A stretch of DNA of 41,163 nt from Planctomycetia bacterium (lineage in GTDB: Bacteria > Planctomycetota > Planctomycetia > Pirellulales > UBA7805): NCBI GenBank assembly GCA_021413585.1, contig JAIOQB010000027.1:1-41163 (forward strand). Reading direction: 5' to 3'. Under the pieces are notes generated by a model. It searched no databases and had not been told where the DNA came from. It saw only the letters and a program-made list of their open reading frames with translations. This document shows positions 35,068 through 41,163 of the stretch, piece by piece. Position 1 is the stretch's first letter. Each line of letters begins with the position of its first letter. The translations under genes and the position numbers were made by a program.

Positions 35068-35306
35068 GGTTACGTTCCGAAATGGATCTGGAATGAGCGG
35101 ATTGGCGCTAGCCACCGGTCCCCACGGTTGGCCACGCGTCTAGTGTTACCCGCGGCCAGCGCCTGGCGGCTCACGCGATCGTTGCAGATTCTTCAAGCAG
35201 GCCGAATTTCTTTTGGCCATTGCCCGCGGCAAATCGGATTCACTTCCAGGAAGACACCGCGCCGCCGCGTCTTGTTCGCCGCTTTTGCCCGAAAGGAAGG
35301 TTTTCC

Positions 35307-35579
35307 ATGGCCTACGTCGTCACCGCCCCCTGCTTTGGATGCAAGTATACCGACTGCGTGGTGGTCTGCCCGTGTGATTGCTTCCATGAAGGCGAAAAGA
35401 TGCTTTACATCGACCCCACAGAGTGCATCGACTGCGACGCCTGCCTGCACGAGTGCCCGGTGGCGGCCATCTTTCCGGAGTGGGACGTGCCCCCGCAGTG
35501 GCGGGAGTTTATCCAGCTAAACGCGGAGATGGCCGCCGTGACGCCGTCGATCACAGAGAAGAAGGAGCCGCTGGTATGA
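35307..35579 (+). CDS. 7Fe/8Fe-type ferredoxin, first of an overlapping pair
   Basis: A 90-residue bacterial ferredoxin. Cluster-binding sequences are [22 protein letters not shown] and [18 protein letters not shown]. As in FdxA-like ferredoxins, the first group can ligate a 3Fe-4S or 4Fe-4S cluster and the second a 4Fe-4S. An extra Cys is present: CPCDC where the second copy has CPVDC. A GAAAGGAAGG Shine-Dalgarno lies 6-8 nt before the ATG. The stop overlaps the start of the second ferredoxin (ATGA). It acts as a low-potential electron carrier; the partner enzyme is not in the window. Confidence 0.92.
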   Translation: MAYVVTAPCFGCKYTDCVVVCPCDCFHEGEKMLYIDPTECIDCDACLHECPVAAIFPEWDVPPQWREFIQLNAEMAAVTPSITEKKEPLV

Positions 35580-35854
35580 CCCACGTCGTTGCCGAACCTT
35601 GCCACGGTTGCAAATTCACCGACTGCGTCGAGGCGTGCCCCGTCGATTGCTTTCACGAAGGGCCGACAATGCTCTACATCGACCCCGATGAGTGCATCGA
35701 CTGCCAACAGTGCGTGGGGGCTTGCCCTGTGGAGGCGATCTTTCATGAGGACGACTTGCCCGAGGCGTGGCGCGGGTATGTTGAAATCAATGCCCGGCTG
35801 GCGGCGGAACTCCCGTCGATCACGGTCAGGAAAGAGCCCCTGGCCGGGGGCTGA
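35576..35854 (+). CDS. 7Fe/8Fe-type ferredoxin, second of an overlapping pair
   Basis: A 92-residue ferredoxin about 60% identical by eye to the preceding one. It has [22 protein letters not shown] and [18 protein letters not shown], the standard FdxA pattern. The two proteins have the same C-terminal design ([20 protein letters not shown]). It begins inside the stop of the first gene (4-nt overlap), so translation is coupled and amounts are likely similar. Tandem duplication with divergence around the first cluster is the simplest explanation. Confidence 0.92.
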   Translation: MTHVVAEPCHGCKFTDCVEACPVDCFHEGPTMLYIDPDECIDCQQCVGACPVEAIFHEDDLPEAWRGYVEINARLAAELPSITVRKEPLAGG

Positions 35855-35997
35855 CAGGCCGCTGATGGCCCGGGGTTCCGTCCTGTCGCCAAGCCCAGGC
35901 CGGCACGTTAAAATAATCGTGGAATCGGCGGAGGCAATACGCCCGCCCGATCCGCGTGCATTTTGACCCGCTGCTGCGCGTTCCTGGAGCCCTGGCC

Positions 35998-36375
35998 ATG
36001 ATTCAACCCGGCAAGACGTACCACCTCGACCAGATGAGCGTTGACGAGAAGATCGATCTGGTCAACGACCTGTGGGACAGCCTCAGTGCTTTGCCCAAGT
36101 CGGAGGCACCGACCGCGATTGACGAAGTCGCGATGCGCGCGGAGGCGCGGCGCCTGCTGGATGAGAAAATCATCTCGATCGAAGGGATGGGCGCTAGTGA
36201 GCGGATTATTCTGGCCGAGGAGTTGTGGGATAGTGTCCGGGATGAGCCCGAGGCATGTCGCATCAGCCCGGAGCAGGAAGCGGAATTGCTGCGGAGACTG
36301 TCCGACGTCGAAGCAAATCCCCAGGCCTGGTCCACATGGGAGGAAGTTAAGGCGAGGCTTGAGCAACGTCCATGA
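35998..36375 (+). CDS. Antitoxin with two tandem addiction-module (PF09720-like) domains
   Basis: A 125-residue protein. Two copies of the antitoxin helix are visible: MSVDEKIDLVNDLWDSL (13-29) and MGASERIILAEELWDSV (64-80). Only the second is followed by the complete C-terminal toxin-binding type tail (WSTWEEVKARL, 111-121). Family members (TIGR02574, RelE/ParE partner) normally have one copy and about 70-80 residues. The toxin gene starts 4 nt before this stop. A GTG at 35956 could add 14 residues. TTAAAATAAT at about 35909-35918 may be the promoter -10 region. Confidence 0.88.
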   Translation: MIQPGKTYHLDQMSVDEKIDLVNDLWDSLSALPKSEAPTAIDEVAMRAEARRLLDEKIISIEGMGASERIILAEELWDSVRDEPEACRISPEQEAELLRRLSDVEANPQAWSTWEEVKARLEQRP

Positions 36376-36668
36376 GTCGTCGCCTGGTGATTCACGCGCT
36401 GGCGGAAGCCGATCTTCAAGAGTCTCAAGATTGGTACGAACGCAAACAGCCAGGCTTGGGTGCCGAGTTTCGCGCCGCCGTCGAAACAGCGTTGCAGAGC
36501 ATTCGCCGTAATCCCGAACATTTTTTGAAGCTGGGAAAAGGTGTCCGTCGCGCCAGAATGAGCCCGTTTCCGTACGGTATTTTCTTCCGCACAGGCGCGG
36601 AACGAATTGAGGTAGTCGCAATCCTCCATGACCGCCGCAGTCCCCGGCGTTGGCAATCACGAATCTGA
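36372..36668 (+). CDS. ParE/RelE-type toxin
   Basis: A 98-residue ParE/RelE superfamily toxin. The start VIHALAEADLQESQDWYERKQPGLGAEF is the classic first half of the family, and YGIFFRTGAERIEVVAILHDRR is the last beta strands. ParE members inhibit gyrase and RelE members cut mRNA; the type here cannot be settled by sight. It overlaps the antitoxin gene by 4 nt, and dprA follows 7 nt after its stop, so the three are probably cotranscribed. Confidence 0.92.
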   Translation: MSRRLVIHALAEADLQESQDWYERKQPGLGAEFRAAVETALQSIRRNPEHFLKLGKGVRRARMSPFPYGIFFRTGAERIEVVAILHDRRSPRRWQSRI

Positions 36669-36675
36669 AGTCCCC

Positions 36676-37815
36676 ATGTCCCTCGCCGAATCCTCTGCTC
36701 CCGACTCGCCATCGCAGGACGGCCTCGTCGATTGGCTCACGCTGACCATGGTCCCCGGCGTCGGGCCACGGACGCTCAAGCAGTTGCTCGAAGTGTTCGG
36801 CACGCCGGCTGCCGTGCTTGACGCGCCGACCAGCCGCTTGCGCGACGTGCAGGGCGTCGGCCCGAAGCTCAGCCGGCTGATCGCCGCGGCGCGGACGTCG
36901 ATCGACGCGGCGGCCGAGTTGGCGCTCTGCCGGCAGCATGGGTTGCGGATTTTAATTCCGGCGGACCCGGATTACCCTCGGATGCTGCACGAAATCCACG
37001 ATCCGCCGGGCGTGCTGTTCATGCGCGGCGATCTCAAACCGGCCGACATGCTCTCGGTGGCGATTGTCGGCTCGCGACACGCCACGCACTATGGCACGAC
37101 GCAGGCCGAGCGGCTGGCGGGCAGCCTCGCCCGCGCGGGTTTGACGATCGTCAGCGGACTGGCGCGCGGCATCGACGCCGCCGCGCACCGCGGCGCGATC
37201 GAAGCCGGCGGCCGCACACTGGCGGTGCTGGGAGGCGGGATCTTGAACATCTATCCTCCCGAGCATGGCGGTCTGGCGGATCAAGTCGCCGCGCAAGGGG
37301 CCCTGCTGAGCGAGTCGCCGCCGCGGGCGGTGCCGATGGCCGGCTCGTTTCCGCAGCGCAACCGGATCGTCACCGGCATGTCCTTGGGCGTGATCGTGGT
37401 CGAAGCGACCGAGCGGAGCGGTGCGCTGATCAGCGCCCGCCACGCCATGGAGCAAGGACGCGAGGTATTCGCCGTCCCTGGCCGGATCGACAGCCGCACG
37501 TCGCGCGGCTGCCACGCTTTGATCCGCGACGGCGCGAAGCTGATCGAATCGGCGGCCGATGTGCTGGAGGAGCTTGGCCCACTGGTGGCCCAGGCGGAGC
37601 GCGAAGACGGCACCACGGTCCGCCACCCGGCCGAGTTGCAACTCAATGAAACAGAAACCAAGGTGTTGCAAGGGATCGGGGCCGATGCGACGTCGATCGA
37701 CCAGTTGGTTGGCCAGTGTGGGCTGCCGATCTCGCGCGTGCTCTCGACGCTGAGCGTGCTGGAAATGCGGCGGCTAATAAGACGGATCAGCGGGCAGTAT
37801 GTGGCCCGCGTTTGA
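36676..37815 (+). CDS. dprA: DNA-processing protein DprA
   Basis: A 379-residue DprA/Smf. It loads RecA onto incoming single-stranded DNA during transformation. An N-terminal SAM/HhH-like part (19-75, MVPGVGPRTLKQLL and VQGVGPKLSRL) is followed by a Rossmann-type domain (90-300) with VGSRHATHYG, IVSGLARGIDAAAHRGA, TLAVLGGGIL, FPQRNRIVTGMS and PGRIDSRTSRG. A C-terminal winged helix occupies about 325-375. The ATG at 36676 is used; 16 further codons are open upstream but overlap the toxin gene. Confidence 0.95.
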   Translation: MSLAESSAPDSPSQDGLVDWLTLTMVPGVGPRTLKQLLEVFGTPAAVLDAPTSRLRDVQGVGPKLSRLIAAARTSIDAAAELALCRQHGLRILIPADPDYPRMLHEIHDPPGVLFMRGDLKPADMLSVAIVGSRHATHYGTTQAERLAGSLARAGLTIVSGLARGIDAAAHRGAIEAGGRTLAVLGGGILNIYPPEHGGLADQVAAQGALLSESPPRAVPMAGSFPQRNRIVTGMSLGVIVVEATERSGALISARHAMEQGREVFAVPGRIDSRTSRGCHALIRDGAKLIESAADVLEELGPLVAQAEREDGTTVRHPAELQLNETETKVLQGIGADATSIDQLVGQCGLPISRVLSTLSVLEMRRLIRRISGQYVARV

Positions 37816-37840
37816 CGCGCCGCAACGCTCCACCACGCCC

Positions 37841-37910
37841 GTTAGCCGCCCGTCCCCGACGGGCGCGAGCCGACTCGCAACTTCGCGCCGCTGGGGCAGC
37901 GGCGGCTAAC
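37841..37910. repeat. TTAGCCGCC-family paired palindrome
   Basis: The arms have inner stems CGT..ACG and GCT..AGC, unlike GGT..ACC at 5828, while the outer GTTAGCCGCC and GCGC are kept. Between dprA and the sigma factor, 37816-38080, nothing coding was found. Confidence 0.85.
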
Positions 37911-38067
37911 AGATGTCTCCGCCGCTGTTCGATCGCGCATCCCTCTGCTGGCAATCGCCACAACTCTTGGCCGGCACGTAGTTTAAGAACAGTCGGCCAC
38001 GCAAGTTCCAGTTGGAGAGTCGCCATAATCCCTGGCCGGGGGAAAGATTCCAAGCGGCCGCGGCAAC

Positions 38068-38073
38068 TATATT
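38068..38073 (+). promoter_or_regulatory. -10-like TATATT, leaderless configuration
   Basis: TATATT ends 7 nt before the ATG at 38081 and no Shine-Dalgarno is present. This would make the sigma-factor mRNA leaderless. Confidence 0.45.
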
Positions 38074-38080
38074 TGCATTC

Positions 38081-38650
38081 ATGACCGACACACCTCGAGC
38101 GGCGGCCGCCACAACGCCGGCCCAGGTCGACTGGGCCCAGGAGTTGGCGCGCCACGATCGGTGGTTGCGGGCGGTCGTGTACTCGCGCGTCGGCCAGGCC
38201 AGCGCGGTGGACGAGGTGTTGCAAGAGGTGGCCCTGGCGGCCGTTCGCCAGCAAGCTCCGATTAACGACGCCAGCCGCGTCGGTGCGTGGCTCTACCGGC
38301 TGGCGGTGACGCAGTCCTTGATGTTCCGGCGGCGCATGGGGCGGCGGCGGCGGTTGGAAGACCGTTATGCCCAACGGCAGCTCAGTCAGACCGAACGAGG
38401 CCAGACCCCCGAACCGCTCGGTTGGCTGCTCAGCGAAGAAAGGCGGGCCCTGGTGCGACGGGCGTTGGCCGCGTTGCCGGCGCGCGACGCGGAAATCCTG
38501 ATGCTCAAGCACGCTGAGGATTTTAGCTACCACCAACTTTCGACGCTGCTGGGTTTGAGCCACAGCGCGGTCGAGTCGCGGCTGCATCGGGCCCGGCAGC
38601 GCTTGCGGGCAGAACTCGCCGCGTTGGAAGTTTCTGAGATTGGACACTGA
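38081..38650 (+). CDS. ECF sigma factor (with anti-sigma and PDZ partners)
   Basis: A 189-residue ECF sigma factor. Region 2 shows RHDRWLRAVVYSRVGQASAVDEVLQEVALAAV, with GAWLYRLAVTQSLMFRRRMGRR after it. Region 4 is ALAALPARDAEILMLKHAEDFSYHQLSTLLGLSHSAVESRLHRARQRL, a clear helix-turn-helix. The frame is open upstream to 38012, but the ATG at 38081 follows the promoter-like element directly. The anti-sigma candidate starts 11 nt after the stop, so an operon is likely. The stimulus is unknown. Confidence 0.92.
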   Translation: MTDTPRAAAATTPAQVDWAQELARHDRWLRAVVYSRVGQASAVDEVLQEVALAAVRQQAPINDASRVGAWLYRLAVTQSLMFRRRMGRRRRLEDRYAQRQLSQTERGQTPEPLGWLLSEERRALVRRALAALPARDAEILMLKHAEDFSYHQLSTLLGLSHSAVESRLHRARQRLRAELAALEVSEIGH

Positions 38651-38661
38651 ACGGTTTTTAT

Positions 38662-39516
38662 ATGACCAAGTTTAACGACGACAATATGAACTCCGCACAC
38701 GGCAACCACGATGACCGCCCAGAGTTGGACCCACAATCGCAGCGGGCAATCGATCTGTTGGTCGATGGCGAACTGTCCGACGCCGACGAGCGGGCGTTGC
38801 TGGCGTCACTCGACGCGGAGGATCGGAGCGCTACCAGCGCCTGGCGGCGCGTCGCCTTGGCGTTTGTCGAGGCCCAATGCCTGCGGCGGCAGATGCGCGG
38901 CATGACGGACGATACGCGGCAGAGCGCGCCGCCGCATCAGGCGATTGCTGGCCGCAGCGCCACAGACGGTGGGCAGCCCGCGTTGGATGAGGTTACCGCC
39001 GCACAGCGAGCGAGCCAGAATCGTCGCTCGGCGACTCGCCGCTGGCAGATCGTGCTGGCCATGGCGGCCAGTTTTTTGATCGCCTTCGCGCTCGGATCGT
39101 TGTATCGGGGCACTGCTGTGACACAGGGGCAAGCGAGTCCCATCGCCGCGACTGGTCCTGCGGTGGCCACCGTTGCGAATGGAAGCACGACGGCACCCGT
39201 CGCGGCGGTTGCTGCGATGCCAGCGCCGGCAAGCGGCCCGCTGCCGCCATCGATTGGCGCCGCTGCGCCGGCTGTCGATCATTCCACCGATCGCTCCGCC
39301 GACGCGCCGATCGTGCTGGTCCGCAATCAAACTTCCGGCATGGCCGACGATTCTCCCGCCGTGCCGCAGCGCGTGGTCGACGCGCTCCGCCGGATGGGGC
39401 ATCGTGTCGAGCAGCGGCGGGCCACCGTGCCGGTCCGCTTGCCCGACGGCCGGACCGTGACGATGCCGTTGGAACAACTCGACGTCGACTATAAGGGTCA
39501 GGCGGCGTTTCAATAA
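38662..39516 (+). CDS. Transmembrane anti-sigma-like protein
   Basis: A 284-residue protein with a charged N-terminal cytoplasmic part (about 1-120). It has one transmembrane helix at about 127-147 (QIVLAMAASFLIAFALGSLY) and an Ala/Pro-rich periplasmic segment. The N-terminal DLLVDGELSDADERALLASLD is typical of sigma-binding helices of transmembrane anti-sigmas (RseA-like role). The C-terminus ends RLPDGRTVTMPLEQLDVDY. No HXXXCXXC zinc motif is seen. Location right after the sigma factor and before the PDZ protein supports the call. Confidence 0.8.
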   Translation: MTKFNDDNMNSAHGNHDDRPELDPQSQRAIDLLVDGELSDADERALLASLDAEDRSATSAWRRVALAFVEAQCLRRQMRGMTDDTRQSAPPHQAIAGRSATDGGQPALDEVTAAQRASQNRRSATRRWQIVLAMAASFLIAFALGSLYRGTAVTQGQASPIAATGPAVATVANGSTTAPVAAVAAMPAPASGPLPPSIGAAAPAVDHSTDRSADAPIVLVRNQTSGMADDSPAVPQRVVDALRRMGHRVEQRRATVPVRLPDGRTVTMPLEQLDVDYKGQAAFQ

Positions 39517-39601
39517 TCTTGTTGCACATCAGTCTTGTTGCCCATTACGTCCATTCCAGGCAGAGCAAGCAATTCACTCGTTCGAGTAAGGAGTATCGAT
39601 C

Positions 39602-40852
39602 ATGTTGCGTTTGACACGGAAACAAGTTGGGCCATTGTTCACCTGGCTGGCCATGGCTTCTTGCTCTTCGTTGGCCTGGGCGGCCGAACCTGCTCCGCCG
39701 CCGGTCCCCGTCCCGCCTCCCGCACCGGGCAACGTCATCATTTTGCAAGGCCAGGCCACAGCGCCTGCAGCCGGCGTGCAAATGGTGCCGGGCGTTCCCG
39801 CCGGCGTGATCAATGTGCAAAGCGTGGCGCAGCCGGTTGGGCAAGTGCAGCCTGGATTTGGCGTGGTGACTGCCCAGGCGTTTACGCTGCCGCTTGGCGA
39901 GCAAGGAAAGTTCTGGCTGGGGATCATGTCGCAGCCGGCGCCGGAAGTGCTGCGCGAGCAACTCGCCCTGCCGGCCGGCACTGGCCTGGTGGTGCACGAC
40001 GTGCTGCCCGAGGGCCCCGCCGCCAAGGCCGGGCTCAAGCGCAACGACGTGCTCTTGACCGCCGACGGCAAGCCGCTGGCCGACGTGGCCGCGCTCAGTA
40101 AGATTGTCAATCAGCCGGGCGCCAAGGAATTCGAGTTGAGCATCCTCCGCGCGGGCAAGCCGCAGACGGTGAAGATCACGCCCGCCGAGCGCCCGATGCC
40201 CGACTTTGTGAAGTTCGCGCCGCAGGGGGCGGATCGCAAAGCGGTCGAAGAATGGGCAGACCAGTTGCGGCGCATGGCGGGCGAAGGGCAGCGCGTCGGT
40301 CCGGGGCATCCGCTGCGGCTCCGCATCCTGCACGCCGGTCAGGCGATCTTGCAGGCCCAGGCTGAACTGGAAAAACCTTTTCCCGTTGACCTGAGCGTTT
40401 CGATCACCCGCGAAGGAAACAAGCCGGCCAAGATTTCCGTCAAGCAGGGAGACAAGAGTTGGCAGATCGGCGTCGATGAGATGGCTAAATTGCCCGACAC
40501 GGTCCGCCCGTTTGTCGCCGGCATGATGCGCAATCTGGCGGCGGGACAAAACACCGGCCCGGCGAGCTTCACGATCGGCACCGTCGGCGGCCCCAATCCG
40601 GTCGGCGCGGTGGAAGCGGTTCAAGTGCCGGAAGTCGAAATCACCGAGCCGGCGATTGAAGGCCCACGCGGCGTGGTCCCTCCACCCCCTCCGGCCATTG
40701 TCCCCGGTGTGCCGCCGCAGCCGGGCCACGCGCTGATCGCTCCGCCGGCCGCACCCGACGTGCATCGCGACATCAAGCAACTGCGCGATCAACTCCAGCA
40801 GCTACAAGACCGCCTGGACAAGCTGGGCGGAGAGAGCGAGAGGAAGAAGTGA
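39602..40852 (+). CDS. Secreted PDZ-domain protein
   Basis: A 416-residue exported protein. The signal peptide MLRLTRKQVGPLFTWLAMAS... ends about AWA-AE (27-28). A Pro-rich linker follows. One PDZ domain occupies about 105-195, with FWLGIMSQPA, GLVVHDVLPEGPAAKAGLKRNDVLLTADGKPL and SKIVNQPG. The middle has no family I recognise. The C-terminus is a short coiled coil (IKQLRDQLQQLQDRLDKLG). No Ser-His-Asp protease triad is visible, so it is not an HtrA protease itself. A TAAGGAG Shine-Dalgarno lies 8-10 nt before the ATG. It is third in the sigma/anti-sigma cluster. Confidence 0.85.
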   Translation: MLRLTRKQVGPLFTWLAMASCSSLAWAAEPAPPPVPVPPPAPGNVIILQGQATAPAAGVQMVPGVPAGVINVQSVAQPVGQVQPGFGVVTAQAFTLPLGEQGKFWLGIMSQPAPEVLREQLALPAGTGLVVHDVLPEGPAAKAGLKRNDVLLTADGKPLADVAALSKIVNQPGAKEFELSILRAGKPQTVKITPAERPMPDFVKFAPQGADRKAVEEWADQLRRMAGEGQRVGPGHPLRLRILHAGQAILQAQAELEKPFPVDLSVSITREGNKPAKISVKQGDKSWQIGVDEMAKLPDTVRPFVAGMMRNLAAGQNTGPASFTIGTVGGPNPVGAVEAVQVPEVEITEPAIEGPRGVVPPPPPAIVPGVPPQPGHALIAPPAAPDVHRDIKQLRDQLQQLQDRLDKLGGESERKK

Positions 40853-40942
40853 AGCTAGTGCTCAGTACACAGTACTGAGTACCTTCGGCTCACTGTTCAA
40901 AGGTCAAAGCTTAACGCTCACTGCCAGCGACATCCCCTCGCT

Positions 40943-40956
40943 GACAGCCGACAGCC
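40943..40956. repeat. Two 7-nt GAYAGCY units
   Basis: GACAGCC twice, 8 nt beyond the stop codon of the partial minus-strand gene. The rest of 40853-40942 holds only an AGTACACAGTACTGAGTACC word. Confidence 0.65.
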
Positions 40957-40964
40957 CTTTCCCC

Positions 40965-41163
40965 TTACCTAAACGTCGCCCTGGTCCCTGGGAAGCTCTG
41001 GAAGAACTGGCTGTTGTTGAGCGTGCGATAGTAGGCGGCTTCGCCTTCGACGGCGGTGAAGCCTTCGGCGAAGGCCGGCGCGATCACGACGCGCTTTTCG
41101 CTGTTCGTCACGCCCATCCGGGCCAACTGTTCGACAATGGTCTTGCGGCGGGCCTGGTCGAGT
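40965..41163 (-). CDS. C-terminal end of an unidentified protein
   Basis: The minus-strand frame is open from the right window edge to a TAA at 40965-40967; 66 residues are visible (LARMGVTNSEKRVVIAPAFA... and YYRTLNNSQFFQSF). The sequence looks like natural coding DNA with host codon use and a 7-nt repeat tract after the stop, as at other minus-strand genes here. I do not recognise the family. Confidence 0.6.
   Translation of the reverse strand, partial: LDQARRKTIVEQLARMGVTNSEKRVVIAPAFAEGFTAVEGEAAYYRTLNNSQFFQSFPGTRATFR

Noticed and set aside
39545..40792. Minus-strand frame of 415 codons
   Set aside because: It is antisense to the PDZ-domain gene, which has a Shine-Dalgarno and signal peptide.

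Overview
The window looks like a chromosomal segment of a planctomycete, probably from the Pirellulales side. It is GC-rich. Its genes include families typical of that phylum: a BBP7-type outer-membrane barrel, an N-terminal transmembrane segment of the form 'RF.LR.LL', a Minf_1886-family protein, a sigma factor paired with a serine/threonine kinase, and 'conserved repeat' (DUF11) proteins. Intergenic spaces are crowded with palindromic elements. No rRNA, tRNA, CRISPR array or transposase gene was found.

Layout. 1-9.2 kb is almost wholly minus strand: an HExxH metalloprotease-like protein cut by the window edge, a MutT/Nudix hydrolase, fabI, a small membrane protein, argS, rsfS, a long coiled-coil protein and thioredoxin. 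9.4-15.8 kb is plus strand: two small membrane proteins, a paralogue broken by a stop codon, a PSP1/RicT-like protein, a secreted DUF11-repeat protein and a zinc-ribbon membrane protein. 15.9-18.2 kb (minus) carries a PIN-TRAM membrane protein and a dGTPase. Divergent from these, 18.3-21.3 kb is a single-chain type IIG restriction-modification enzyme of visibly lower GC, probably acquired by transfer. 21.8-28 kb holds scpA, an RNase Z-like hydrolase, a leucine-rich-repeat membrane protein, an orphan groES, a Minf_1886 protein and the BBP7 barrel. 28.4-35.1 kb holds a ParA ATPase, aroB, a DUF6940 protein and a sigma factor/kinase pair. 35.3-41.2 kb holds two overlapping ferredoxins, an antitoxin/toxin pair, dprA, and a sigma factor - anti-sigma - PDZ operon.

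Working units. Likely co-expressed sets are sigma plus kinase (1-nt gap), ferredoxin 1 plus ferredoxin 2 (4-nt overlap), antitoxin plus toxin (4-nt overlap, with dprA 7 nt downstream), and sigma plus anti-sigma plus PDZ protein. The core genes serve translation (argS, rsfS), lipid synthesis (fabI), aromatic amino acids (aroB), chromosome maintenance (scpA, parA-like), DNA uptake processing (dprA) and redox or protein folding (trxA, groES).

The most unusual signals lie outside the genes. (1) Several families of paired palindromes have inner stem bases that differ between arms in a compensatory way, the pattern expected of a folded structure. (2) A 7-nt tandem repeat, GAYAGCY, sits 2-12 nt beyond the stop codons of four minus-strand genes. 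(3) Several genes have a -10-like hexamer only 6-8 nt before the start codon, implying leaderless mRNAs. (4) The antitoxin carries two copies of its domain, and one membrane-protein paralogue has a TGG-to-TGA nonsense change.
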